From: Comamonas sp. Y33R10-2
Lineage (GTDB): Bacteria > Pseudomonadota > Gammaproteobacteria > Burkholderiales > Burkholderiaceae_C
Length of the DNA stretch: 64,000 bases
NCBI RefSeq assembly: GCF_019355935.1
Contig: NZ_CP079925.1
Coordinates: 2,418,001 to 2,482,000 of the forward strand
Reading direction: 5' to 3'
Part shown: piece by piece, positions 39,789 to 47,797 of the stretch
How the letters are laid out: each line of letters opens with the position of its first letter
Position numbering within the stretch: the stretch's first letter is position 1
The notes under the pieces: generated by a model
What the model was told of the DNA's origin: nothing
Databases searched by the model: none
Seen by the model: only the letters and a program-made list of their open reading frames with translations
Translations under genes and position numbers: made by a program

Positions 39789-41237
39789 TTACTGCGCTGC
39801 AGTCCAGTCCACCAGCGCATCCCATGCGGCGCGGGCGGCTGCGGCATTGGCGTGATTGGCCATTGCCACCAGCACATAGCGCTGGCCGCTGACGCCATCG
39901 ACATAGCCCGCCAAAGCGGTCGAATCACGCAAAGAGCCTGTCTTCAAGTGCGCCGCGCCCGCAAATTTGCTGCGGCTGCGGCGCAGGGTTCCATCCACGC
40001 CGACGATGGGCATGGAGGACACAAACTCCGGCATCACCGGGGACGCCCATGCGCTTTGCAACATGCGGCCCAAACCGTTGGCGGTAATGCTGGCGTTGCG
40101 GCTCAGGCCGGCCCCGTTGTCCACCACAGGCTGCTCAACATTGCCAAGCCGTGCCGTCCACCATTGCGCCAGCGACTGGCGGGCTAAATCAAAATTAGTC
40201 GCCCCGGTGCGCTGCATGCCTAAAGTGAGCAACACATGCTGGGCCATGATGTTGTTGCTGTATTTGTTGACGTCGCGCACCACTTCTGACAGCGCGGGCG
40301 ACTCCAGCTGCAACGCGCTTTGCAGGCCTTGCGGCACGCTGCCATCACGCACGCTGCCGGTGAGCTTGCCGCCCAGCTCGCGCCACATGCCTTCCATCGC
40401 TTTGGCCGCAAAACGCTCGGGCTGCGCCGGGGCGATAGACCAACTCTTGTCGCCGCAACTAGCCGGGTAGCTGCCATTGAAGGCGATGCGCTGCGGCTTG
40501 GCCATGTCCAGCTGCATCTTGCTGCGCCAGTCGCCGCAATCAGCATTAGGAGCAGCAAGTCCAAGTGTTTGCTGGTTATCCATGCCAAACATGGGTGGAT
40601 CGTATTGAATACGGGCAACGCCAGCTCCTACATCAGGAGCAATATTCACGGCCACCGCTTTGTAATTAATCAGCAGCGCATCGGGCGATGCGTTGTAGGG
40701 GCGCCAAGGCTCATTGTCAAAACCGGCCGCATCGTGCGCAGGGAGCTGGAAGGCACTGCGGTCCAGCACGATATCGCCCACGATGACTTTGATGCCCATG
40801 CCTTGCAGGCGGCGCAGCATCAGCCACAGGCGCTCCACCACCAGTTTGGGGTCCCCCTGCCCCTGAATGTAGAGATTGCCGCGCAACGCGCCATCGACCA
40901 CCGGCCCGCCCAAATATACGGGCGTGCGCCACACATAGGCGGGGCCAAGCTGGTCAAGCGCCGCATAGGTGGTCACCAGCTTCATGACGGATGCCGGGTT
41001 CATGGGCTGCTGCGTGCGCCAGGCCAAGCTGGGCGCGGTTTTGCCATCCACATTCATGACCAGCAAAGACACGGCTTCGCGCGGAATTTTGGCGCGCTGC
41101 AAAGCAGCTTCAACCGCTGCGGGAATGCGCGTATCAGTAGGCTGTGCTTGGCCGTAAGAGGTCTGAGCCAGCAGCGCCAGCAAAGGAGCGCCCAGCGCAG
41201 CGAGGGTCTTGCGAAGAAAGGTGGGGGTCAGCAGCAT
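39789..41237 (-). CDS. dacB: D-alanyl-D-alanine carboxypeptidase/endopeptidase (PBP4)
   Basis: Periplasmic penicillin-binding protein that trims and cuts peptidoglycan cross-links. The 482-residue protein begins with a signal peptide (MLLTPTFLRKTLAALGAPLLALLAQ). The SxxK motif is in PASVMKLVTTYAALD near 82, SxN in KYSNNIMAQHVLL near 317 and KTG in AAHLKTGSLRDST near 425. Spacing and length match DacB. It is divergent from tsaB with 136 bp between starts. Confidence 0.95.
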   Translation of the reverse strand: MLLTPTFLRKTLAALGAPLLALLAQTSYGQAQPTDTRIPAAVEAALQRAKIPREAVSLLVMNVDGKTAPSLAWRTQQPMNPASVMKLVTTYAALDQLGPAYVWRTPVYLGGPVVDGALRGNLYIQGQGDPKLVVERLWLMLRRLQGMGIKVIVGDIVLDRSAFQLPAHDAAGFDNEPWRPYNASPDALLINYKAVAVNIAPDVGAGVARIQYDPPMFGMDNQQTLGLAAPNADCGDWRSKMQLDMAKPQRIAFNGSYPASCGDKSWSIAPAQPERFAAKAMEGMWRELGGKLTGSVRDGSVPQGLQSALQLESPALSEVVRDVNKYSNNIMAQHVLLTLGMQRTGATNFDLARQSLAQWWTARLGNVEQPVVDNGAGLSRNASITANGLGRMLQSAWASPVMPEFVSSMPIVGVDGTLRRSRSKFAGAAHLKTGSLRDSTALAGYVDGVSGQRYVLVAMANHANAAAARAAWDALVDWTAAQ

Positions 41238-41373
41238 CGCGCAAGTCTACGCCGGGCTTTGACAATGGCAGCGGCAAGATAGCGGCGGGCGGTCGATAAT
41301 GTCAGCCTCCCTTTGCCAGCCCGTGCAGCACGAATAGCGCGCCAACCCCATGCGGCTGGCCGCCCCGCCGAAC

Positions 41374-42114
41374 ATGAATCTTCTCGCCATCGACACCAGT
41401 ACCGATACCTTGTTTGTTGCCGTCCAGCATGGTGATGCCATCTGGCAGCACAGCGGGCCGGGTGCGCAGCAGTCATCGGCTCAGTTGCTGCCTGCTATTC
41501 GTCAGTTGCTCAAGGATGCGAACCTCAGCTTCAAGCAGCTCGACGCCATCGCCTTTGGCCGTGGCCCCGGCTCCTTCACGGGTCTGCGCACCGCCTGCGC
41601 CATCACCCAAGGTCTGGCCTTTGCTGCCAAGGTGCCGGTGTTGCCCATTGATTCGCTGCTGACCGTGGCCGAAGAAGCCCGCCACCTGCATGGCTGCACC
41701 GAGGTTGAGGCCGTGCTGGATGCGCGCATGAACGAGGTTTATCACGCATCGTTTCGTTATGTCGATGGTCAGTGGATTGAGCCCGAAGACTTTGGCCTCA
41801 GCGCGCCCGAGGCGCTGGCGGTAGCAGCCGACATGACCGTGGCAGGCAACGCCCAGCTCATTTATCCCGAGCTGCTGGCACCCGCTGCCCGCCATGTGCG
41901 CGCCATGCCCACCGCCACCGCCATGCTGCGACTGGCCCCGGCGCTGTTGGCAAAAGGCTGCGCCGTGCCCGCCCACGAAGCACTGCCCCGCTACATCCGC
42001 GATAAAGTGGCAAAAACCACGGCAGAGCGCGAGGCAGAAAAAGCCGCCATTGCCGCCGCCGAGACAGCTGCGGCATTAGTAGCCACCCCCACCGACAACG
42101 CCGCTCAAGCGTAA
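41374..42114 (+). CDS. tsaB: tRNA threonylcarbamoyladenosine biosynthesis protein TsaB
   Basis: Partner of TsaD and TsaE in the transfer of threonylcarbamoyl to A37 of ANN-decoding tRNAs. The 246-residue protein begins MNLLAIDTSTDTLFVAV and has the RGPGSFTGLRTACAITQGLAF motif near 62-80, which is split by FTGLR. The ATG at 41374 sits at the start of the conserved domain. It is followed by rimI 13 bp downstream, a common arrangement in proteobacteria. Confidence 0.95.
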   Translation: MNLLAIDTSTDTLFVAVQHGDAIWQHSGPGAQQSSAQLLPAIRQLLKDANLSFKQLDAIAFGRGPGSFTGLRTACAITQGLAFAAKVPVLPIDSLLTVAEEARHLHGCTEVEAVLDARMNEVYHASFRYVDGQWIEPEDFGLSAPEALAVAADMTVAGNAQLIYPELLAPAARHVRAMPTATAMLRLAPALLAKGCAVPAHEALPRYIRDKVAKTTAEREAEKAAIAAAETAAALVATPTDNAAQA

Positions 42115-42127
42115 CAACGACTCTTGC

Positions 42128-42643
42128 ATGACATCCCCCAGCAGCTCCATATCGCCCCAAACCGGCTCCGGCATGGATGAAGCAGCATCTTTGGTGCATT
42201 TCGAGCCGCTGTCGGCACTGTGGTTAGACATATTGCTCCCGATTGAGGAGCAAGCCTATCCCCACCCTTGGTCGCGCGGCAACTTTCAAGATGCCATGGT
42301 GGCCGGCAATGAGATTCAGCTGCTGGTCGATCACAAGCACCAGCTGCTGGGCTACTTTGCCGCTATGTCCGTGCTCGATGAGGTGCATTTGCTCAACATC
42401 ACCGTCAACCCGGCCTATCAGCGCCAAGGCTGGGCGCGCGTGCTGCTGGATGCGCTGGCCCTGTGGGCGCGGCAAAAAAATGCGCAGTGGATCTGGCTGG
42501 AAGTGCGCGAAAGCAATGAACGCGCCCGCGAGGTCTATGTCAAGCACGGCTTTACTGAAGTGGGCCTGCGCAAAAACTACTATCCCAACCCCAACGGCCC
42601 GCGTGAAAACGCTGTGCTCATGAGTCTGAAACTATGGCCCTGA
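42128..42643 (+). CDS. rimI: Ribosomal protein S18-alanine N-acetyltransferase
   Basis: GNAT acetyltransferase that modifies the N-terminus of ribosomal protein S18. The 171-residue protein has the acetyl-CoA loop VNPAYQRQGWARVLLDAL near 95-112 and the ESNERAREVYVKHGF motif near 134-148, followed by the GLRKNYYPNP end typical of RimI. There is an N-terminal extension of about 20 residues. It overlaps the next gene by 10 bp, so expression is coupled. Confidence 0.94.
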   Translation: MTSPSSSISPQTGSGMDEAASLVHFEPLSALWLDILLPIEEQAYPHPWSRGNFQDAMVAGNEIQLLVDHKHQLLGYFAAMSVLDEVHLLNITVNPAYQRQGWARVLLDALALWARQKNAQWIWLEVRESNERAREVYVKHGFTEVGLRKNYYPNPNGPRENAVLMSLKLWP

Positions 42644-43572
42644 ACCTAGACACCCGCCAGCGGGCCATGCTCGAAGCGATGGGCATCACCGTCTGGCTGC
42701 CCGAAGCTGTAGAAACCGCTGTGGCGCTGCAGACCAGTGCGGCCATTGCGGGCACCGAGCTGCGGGCGGCAGAGCCTGCGCCTGTGATGCGAGCAACTAT
42801 TGCTACACCTGTTGCTGCGCCTGCCGCCGTGCCCATGCCTGCCCCTGCGTCGGTTGCACCTGCGCCGCAATCAGCAACGCCAGCGCCTGTTGCCGAGCCT
42901 GCCCCGGCCCGCGCCCCTTCTGCGACGCCCACGCCTGCAAGGCCACCAGCCCCCATCCTCTCCAGCCACCCCCGCGAGCCGCATCGCTTTGTGCAGCAGC
43001 CCGCCGCAGGCCCGGCTGGCGAGCCCGGTTTAGGCTGGACCATCAGCCCCGCGCAACTGGTCTACCCGCACGCACCGCAGCATGTGCAGGCCAGCGAGCA
43101 AGGCGGCTGGTTGATTTTGCTCGAGCCTGCGGCCAACCCGCCCCTAATCAGCCCGGCGCAAAAGCCCACGGCCGATAGCGCCCAGACCGCGCTGCAAGGC
43201 GATGCGGCCCGCCTGCTGGACAACATGCTGCGGGCCCTCAAACTGCAGGAAAAGCCGCGCGTCTTCAGCGCCGCCCTGCACCGTGCACCGCCCGATGCCG
43301 ATCTGAGCCACGCCCAGCCACTGCAACCCGCGCTTGAAACCCTGCTGCGCGAGCTGCGCCCTGAGTGCGTGCTGGTGCTAGGCCTTGCCAGCGCCCGCGC
43401 CGTGCTGGGCCGCCACGATGCGCTGGGCCGCTTGCGCTCTGAGCCGCACCGCATTGCGGGCGTGCCCACTATCGTCACCTACGACCCCAATTACCTGCTG
43501 AGGGCACCGCAGGCCAAAGCCGGCGCTTGGGCTGATTTGGTGCAGGCCAGCGCTTTTACAAAGCCGGTGTGA
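42634..43572 (+). CDS. holD: Candidate DNA polymerase III psi subunit with UDG-like fold
   Basis: The 312-residue protein has three parts. Residues 6-27 (DTRQRAMLEAMGITVWLPEA) resemble the N-terminal clamp-loader-binding peptide of E. coli HolD, including GITxW. A Pro/Ala-rich linker spans about 45-115. The C-terminal domain is like family 4/5 uracil-DNA glycosylases: RPECVLVLGLASARAVLG near 242-259 and TYDPNYLLR near 282-290. The usual catalytic His (HPS) is Asp here, the GEAPG motif is replaced by LEPAAN, and no [4Fe-4S] cysteines are seen, so glycosylase activity is unlikely. The start overlaps rimI, as holD neighbours rimI in enterics. Automated annotation may call it a UDG. Confidence 0.72.
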   Translation: MALNLDTRQRAMLEAMGITVWLPEAVETAVALQTSAAIAGTELRAAEPAPVMRATIATPVAAPAAVPMPAPASVAPAPQSATPAPVAEPAPARAPSATPTPARPPAPILSSHPREPHRFVQQPAAGPAGEPGLGWTISPAQLVYPHAPQHVQASEQGGWLILLEPAANPPLISPAQKPTADSAQTALQGDAARLLDNMLRALKLQEKPRVFSAALHRAPPDADLSHAQPLQPALETLLRELRPECVLVLGLASARAVLGRHDALGRLRSEPHRIAGVPTIVTYDPNYLLRAPQAKAGAWADLVQASAFTKPV

Positions 43573-43782
43573 CCTCCCAAAGACAAGCCCTGCTTACCCA
43601 CTCCCCCATGCACGTTGCAGGCGACATGCTGCAGTGCAACGTTGCATAATCATTGGCTTAGCTTAATTGAAAGACATCCGTGGAAAGCTCCCCTAGTTGG
43701 TAGCTTTCAGCTCCCGGTTTGAACTGCGGGGTTGAAAGCGCCCCATCCCTGCAGAACCTCAAAAACAACCGGGAGTGAGCTC
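43573..43782 (+). promoter_or_regulatory. corA upstream region with inverted repeats
   Basis: 210 bp without a gene. It holds a perfect 8-bp inverted repeat ACGTTGCA/TGCAACGT (43612-43619 and 43635-43642). Two possible leader hairpins follow, GAAAGCT/AGCTTTC (43683-43708) and CCCG/CGGG (43713-43730). GGGAG lies 7 nt before the corA ATG. I see no match to known Mg2+ riboswitches. Confidence 0.4.
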
Positions 43783-44769
43783 ATGCTCAACATCTTTACG
43801 CTAGCCCATGGTCGACTCGTTCAAGAAGAAATCGAGTCCTTGGCCGACCTCGAACGCTTTCGCCCAATCTGGGTCGATCTGGAATCACCCACCGTCGAAG
43901 AAAAGCGCTGGATCAAGCAGCACTACGGCTTGTCCATTCCCGAAGATGCGACCGATGACGACATCGAAGAGTCCGCACGCTTTTACGAAGAAGACAACGG
44001 CGACCTGCACATTCGCAGCGACTTCTTGCTCGATGACGATGAAGACCCCCGTAGCGTGCGCGTGGCCTACATCCTGAACCAGCACAACACCGAGCTGAAG
44101 TCCTATGGTGTGCTGTTTTCCATTCATGACGAAGACATTCCAGTCTTTCGCCTACTGCGCCTTCGCGCACGCCGCGCTCCCGGCCTGATCGAGAACGCCA
44201 AAGACGTGCTGCTCAAGTTGTTCGACGCGGATGCAGAATACAGCGCCGATACGCTCGAAGGCATTTACGACGACCTGAAAAAAGTCAGCGCCCAAGTGCT
44301 GGCCGGCGACATGACCGACGTGCGCGCGCAAGAAGTGCTGTCTGACATTGCCCACCAAGAAGATTTAAACGGCCGTATTCGCCGCAACATGCTGGACACG
44401 CGCCGCGCGGTGAGCTTCATGATGCGCTCCAAGATGCTCAACTCTGACCAGTTTGAGGACGCTCGCCAAATCCTGCGCGACATTGAATCGCTAGACAGCC
44501 ACACCGCCTTTTTGTTCGACAAGATCAACTTCTTGATGGACGCCACGGTCGGTTTCTTGAACATTAACCAAAACAAGATCATCAAGCTGTTTTCGGTGGC
44601 TAGCGTGGCCCTGTTGCCACCTACCTTGGTCGCGAGCGTGTACGGCATGAACTTCAAATTTATGCCCGAGCTGGACTGGGCCTATGGCTACCCCTATGTG
44701 CTCGGCTTGATGGTTCTCAGCGCCGTCGTGCCTATGCTGTACTTTCGCAAGCGCGGCTGGTTGGCTTGA
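43783..44769 (+). CDS. corA: CorA magnesium/cobalt channel
   Basis: Pentameric inner-membrane divalent cation channel. The 328-residue protein has a large acidic cytoplasmic domain followed by two C-terminal membrane helices. The pore signature YGMNFKF near 291-297 is intact. The last segment ends in YFRKRGWLA. The start ATG at 43783 has GGGAG 7 nt upstream. Immediately after the stop lies copy C of the GC-rich repeat, then a MITE-like element. Confidence 0.95.
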   Translation: MLNIFTLAHGRLVQEEIESLADLERFRPIWVDLESPTVEEKRWIKQHYGLSIPEDATDDDIEESARFYEEDNGDLHIRSDFLLDDDEDPRSVRVAYILNQHNTELKSYGVLFSIHDEDIPVFRLLRLRARRAPGLIENAKDVLLKLFDADAEYSADTLEGIYDDLKKVSAQVLAGDMTDVRAQEVLSDIAHQEDLNGRIRRNMLDTRRAVSFMMRSKMLNSDQFEDARQILRDIESLDSHTAFLFDKINFLMDATVGFLNINQNKIIKLFSVASVALLPPTLVASVYGMNFKFMPELDWAYGYPYVLGLMVLSAVVPMLYFRKRGWLA

Positions 44770-44778
44770 ACAAGAAAG

Positions 44779-44863
44779 CACCCCCTGAGGCGCTACGCGG
44801 CTTCCCCCCCCTCTCTCGCTGCGCGGGAGGGAGACGACAGCATCGCTGCGGGGCGGCCCTTGC
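44779..44863. repeat. GC-rich 3'-end repeat, copy C (after corA)
   Basis: Begins CACCCCCTGAGGCGC 9 nt after the corA stop and ends GGGGCGGCCCTTGC. It is in reverse orientation to copies A, B and D on the plus strand, but in the same orientation relative to its gene. Confidence 0.88.
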
Positions 44864-44875
44864 TTGCCGTCTCTG

Positions 44876-45006
44876 GCTTAGAGCCGCTAACAAAACCCTT
44901 GATACGTCGTTGCTTCGCCTTGTCGTACGCTTGTACTGCCTGCGGCTTCGCGCCTCGTCTCAATCGCAAATCTTCGATTTGCTGAGTTGTGTTAGCCGCT
45001 CTTAGC
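44876..45006. repeat. MITE-like element with 21-bp imperfect terminal inverted repeats
   Basis: 131-bp non-coding element. The left end GCTTAGAGCCGCTAACAAAA C and right end (complement GCTAAGAGCGGCTAACACAA C) match at 18 of 21 positions. The interior contains further complementary stretches such as GCAAATC-TTC-GATTTGC (44966-44982), so the whole can fold. No transposase is encoded. It lies between corA and mtnN. Confidence 0.75.
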
Positions 45007-45018
45007 TCGTTTAACGGT

Positions 45019-45768
45019 TTAAAGGCGCTTGCACAGCTCTTCAATCACGGCCTGCGCATAGCGGCTGGCGATGCTTTGCACGAACAGTGGAAAGTCCACA
45101 TGCGCCGCGTCATCGGCCTTGTCCGAGATGCTGCGCATGGCAGCGAATGGCAAGCCGTAATCTGCGCAGACTTGGGCAATGGCAGCGCCTTCCATCTCAA
45201 CTGCCAAAGGCTGCAAACCAGCTCGCTGCAAGCCTTGGCACAGCTGCGCCACTTCCTCGCTGCCAGAGACGAAGCGGTCACCGCTGACGATCAAGCCCTC
45301 ATGCACCTGCGGCGCACCCAAGCCTAGCTCTGCAGTCCATCTACCTGCCTGCTGCTGCACGCACGCCTGTACGGCCTGCAGCAAGGCGTTAGTCAGCGCT
45401 GTATCGCAGTCAAATACAACGCGGCCATAGCCGGGCACCTCAAAGCGGGGGAACAGCGGCGATGCATCCATATCGTGCTGCACATACTGACGGGCCACCA
45501 CCACATGGCCCACATGTACGGCGTCGCCCAAGCCACCTGCTACGCCGGTAAAGACAATGGCTTTGGCGCCAAAGCGCTCGATCAATGCCGCAGCCGTGGT
45601 GGCTGCTGCCACTTTGCCAATGCCAGACAGCGCGCAGATCACCTCTTGGCCATGCAGCTTGCCGCGGCAGAAGTTGCGACCCGCGTGCCGGATTTGTTGC
45701 GCGTTTTCTAGCAGGTGAACGAGACCGTTCTGTTCTTCGGCAAGCGCGCTGAGTATGGCTATCGGCAT
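45019..45768 (-). CDS. mtnN: 5'-methylthioadenosine/S-adenosylhomocysteine nucleosidase
   Basis: Cytosolic enzyme that splits MTA and SAH to adenine and thioribose derivatives, part of methionine salvage and autoinducer-2 formation. The 249-residue protein has ILSALAEEQNGLV near 4, LSGIGKVAAATTAAALIE near 47, the phosphorylase-family fold and VEMEGAAIAQVC near 190, with the catalytic Glu. Length is slightly above the typical 230. It is convergent with corA across the repeat region. Confidence 0.94.
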   Translation of the reverse strand: MPIAILSALAEEQNGLVHLLENAQQIRHAGRNFCRGKLHGQEVICALSGIGKVAAATTAAALIERFGAKAIVFTGVAGGLGDAVHVGHVVVARQYVQHDMDASPLFPRFEVPGYGRVVFDCDTALTNALLQAVQACVQQQAGRWTAELGLGAPQVHEGLIVSGDRFVSGSEEVAQLCQGLQRAGLQPLAVEMEGAAIAQVCADYGLPFAAMRSISDKADDAAHVDFPLFVQSIASRYAQAVIEELCKRL

Positions 45769-45859
45769 GGGGAAACTCTTCTCGGGTTCAAATCAAGTCG
45801 CATATTGTCGCGACAGATGTGAACACTTATGCGAGCACTGATGCACCTCTGTTTGAGCG

Positions 45860-45886
45860 CATAAAAAAGGAGCGCATTGCGCTCCT
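45860..45886 (-). terminator. Intrinsic terminator after fadD
   Basis: AGGAGCGC and GCGCTCCT arms with a 3-nt loop; the minus-strand transcript continues TTTTTTAT. It lies 35 bp after the fadD stop and upstream of mtnN. Confidence 0.88.
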
Positions 45887-45920
45887 GTGAACTTGCCTTG
45901 GAGGGTCAAGATGAAATCAA

Positions 45921-47597
45921 TCAGGCATCGCGCAGTTCGCGGCGCAAGATTTTGCCTACGGGTGTCTTGGGCAGCTCAGTGCGGAAAATAATGTGACGCG
46001 GGCGCTTGTAGCCAGTCAGGTTCTCATGGCAATAATCGCGCACGGTCTGCTCAGTCAAATTCGGGTCTTTTTTGACGATGACCAGCTTCACCGCTTCACC
46101 GGTGTGCTCATCGGGCACGCCCACCACAGCGCACTCCAGCACGCCGGGGCAGTTGGAGACGACATCCTCCACCTCGTTGGGGTAGACATTAAAGCCACTG
46201 ACGATGACCATGTCCTTTTTGCGGTCCACGATCTTCACAAAGCCACGCTCGTCCATGGTGCCGATGTCTCCGGTCAAAAAGTAGCCATCGGCCGTCATGC
46301 TCTTGGCAGTTTCATCAGGGCGCAGCCAGTAACCGGCCATGACTTGCGGGCCCAGCACTGCAACTTCACCGGGCTGACCCAGCTGCGTCACGTCTTGCCC
46401 ATCCGCACCCACTAGCTTGACGTAAGTGCTTGGCAAGGGCACGCCAATCGAGCCCGAGTAGGTCGTCGCCGTTACTGGGTTGCAAGTGACTGATGGGCTG
46501 GTTTCCGAAAGTCCATAACCTTCGCAGATAGGGCAACCCGTCTTCTTCAACCACAGCTCGGCTACTGCGCTTTGCATGGCCATACCGCCGCCTACCGAGA
46601 CCTTGAGATGACTCCAGTCCACCGTGCTGAAGTCAGGATGATTGGCCAGCCCGTTGAACAAGGTGTTCACAGCGGGAAAGCTATGAAAGCGGTGCTGCGA
46701 CAGCTCTTTGAGCGTAGCTTTGAGGTCACGCGGGTTAGGGATGAGTACGGTTTTTCCGCCCGTGCGCATGCCCAGCATCATGTTCACCGTAAACGCGAAG
46801 ATGTGATACAGCGGCAACGCGCAGATGCTGGTGGGCTGCTCACCTGCTGGCACCTTCTTCATTGCGGGTTGATTCCACGCCTCAGACTGCAGCACGTTGG
46901 CGATGATGTTTTTGTGCAGCAGCACCGCGCCCTTGCTCACGCCCGTGGTGCCGCCTGTGTACTGCAGCAGGGCAATATCATCGGCCTTGAGCACCGGCGC
47001 AGAAAAGCTCGCACTGCGCCCCTTGGCTAGCGCATCGTTAAAGCGCACAGCACCGGGCAAGCTAAAGGCGGGCACCAACTTTTTGACGGAGCGCACCACG
47101 TAGTTGACCAGCATGCCTTTGAGAAAGCTCAGCTCATCGCCCATGGCGCACAAAACAATGTGTTCAATGACGCTGCCATGCATGCCGTCTTGCAGCGTTT
47201 TGGCAAAATTTTCAATGATGACGATGGCTTTGGCACCCGAGTCTTTGAGCTGGTGCTCCAGCTCACGCGGGGTATAGAGCGGGTTGACGTTCACCACGAC
47301 AAAACCGGCGCGCAGCACGGCGGCCACGGCGACCGGGTACTGGGGAATATTGGGCATCATCAGCGCCACGCGATCGCCGCGCTGAAGGCCCAAACTTTGC
47401 AGATAGGCGGCAAAGGCCTTGCTCTGCGCATCGACCTCGGCAAAGCTCAGCTCTTTGCCCATAAAGGAGTAAGCGACTTTGCTGGAGTGCTTGCTAAATG
47501 CCTCCTCCATCAAGGCAACCAGCGATGGGTATTGGGACGGATCAATGTCTGCAGGAACACCCTGCGGATATGCACTCAGCCAAGGACGGTCACTCAT
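45921..47597 (-). CDS. fadD: Long-chain fatty acid-CoA ligase
   Basis: Peripheral inner-membrane enzyme activating fatty acids to acyl-CoA with ATP. The 558-residue protein (family about 560) begins MSDRPWLSAYPQGVPADID, a FadD-like start. It has the AMP-binding motif LLQYTGGTTGVSKGAVL near 210-226, GYGLSETSPSVT near 360 and the C-terminal DRKKDMVIVSGFNVYPNEVE near 450, with the catalytic Lys in the final PKTPVGKILRRELR. A terminator follows. Transcription is monocistronic as far as seen. Confidence 0.95.
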   Translation of the reverse strand: MSDRPWLSAYPQGVPADIDPSQYPSLVALMEEAFSKHSSKVAYSFMGKELSFAEVDAQSKAFAAYLQSLGLQRGDRVALMMPNIPQYPVAVAAVLRAGFVVVNVNPLYTPRELEHQLKDSGAKAIVIIENFAKTLQDGMHGSVIEHIVLCAMGDELSFLKGMLVNYVVRSVKKLVPAFSLPGAVRFNDALAKGRSASFSAPVLKADDIALLQYTGGTTGVSKGAVLLHKNIIANVLQSEAWNQPAMKKVPAGEQPTSICALPLYHIFAFTVNMMLGMRTGGKTVLIPNPRDLKATLKELSQHRFHSFPAVNTLFNGLANHPDFSTVDWSHLKVSVGGGMAMQSAVAELWLKKTGCPICEGYGLSETSPSVTCNPVTATTYSGSIGVPLPSTYVKLVGADGQDVTQLGQPGEVAVLGPQVMAGYWLRPDETAKSMTADGYFLTGDIGTMDERGFVKIVDRKKDMVIVSGFNVYPNEVEDVVSNCPGVLECAVVGVPDEHTGEAVKLVIVKKDPNLTEQTVRDYCHENLTGYKRPRHIIFRTELPKTPVGKILRRELRDA

Positions 47598-47702
47598 TCA
47601 TCTGCCTCCGTGTCTTATCGTCTAATCAGACTATTTTGATAAAAAGCACGGTCGTTCGATAGCCTCGTAAGCCCTTAAGGGCTCGCACCCATGTCGTAGA
47701 AA

Positions 47703-47738
47703 AACAAAAAAGCCCGCAGAAGCAATCCTGCAGGCTTT
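47703..47738 (-). terminator. Intrinsic terminator after fba
   Basis: AGCCTGCAG and CTGCGGGCT arms (one G-U pair) on the minus strand, followed by TTTTTTGTTTT. It lies about 60 bp after the fba stop, beyond a repeat hairpin. Confidence 0.85.
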
Positions 47739-47753
47739 CAATGTTTTTGGCCT

Positions 47754-47778
47754 CTAGTCCTTATGAATCAAGGACTAT
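47754..47778. repeat. CTAGTCCTTAT hairpin repeat, copy 2
   Basis: CTAGTCCTT and AAGGACTA arms followed by TCAGCTATCAA. It shares core and tail with copies at 17114 and 63852. Located between the fba stop and its terminator. Confidence 0.8.
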
Positions 47779-47797
47779 CAGCTATCAAATAAGGTTT

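Noticed and set aside
42634..43572. Active uracil-DNA glycosylase
   Set aside because: Motif residues for catalysis and the iron-sulfur cluster are missing; the N-terminus fits psi better.
43573..43782. Mg2+ riboswitch (M-box or ykoK type) before corA
   Set aside because: Hairpins are present but I cannot match the conserved core of those RNAs.
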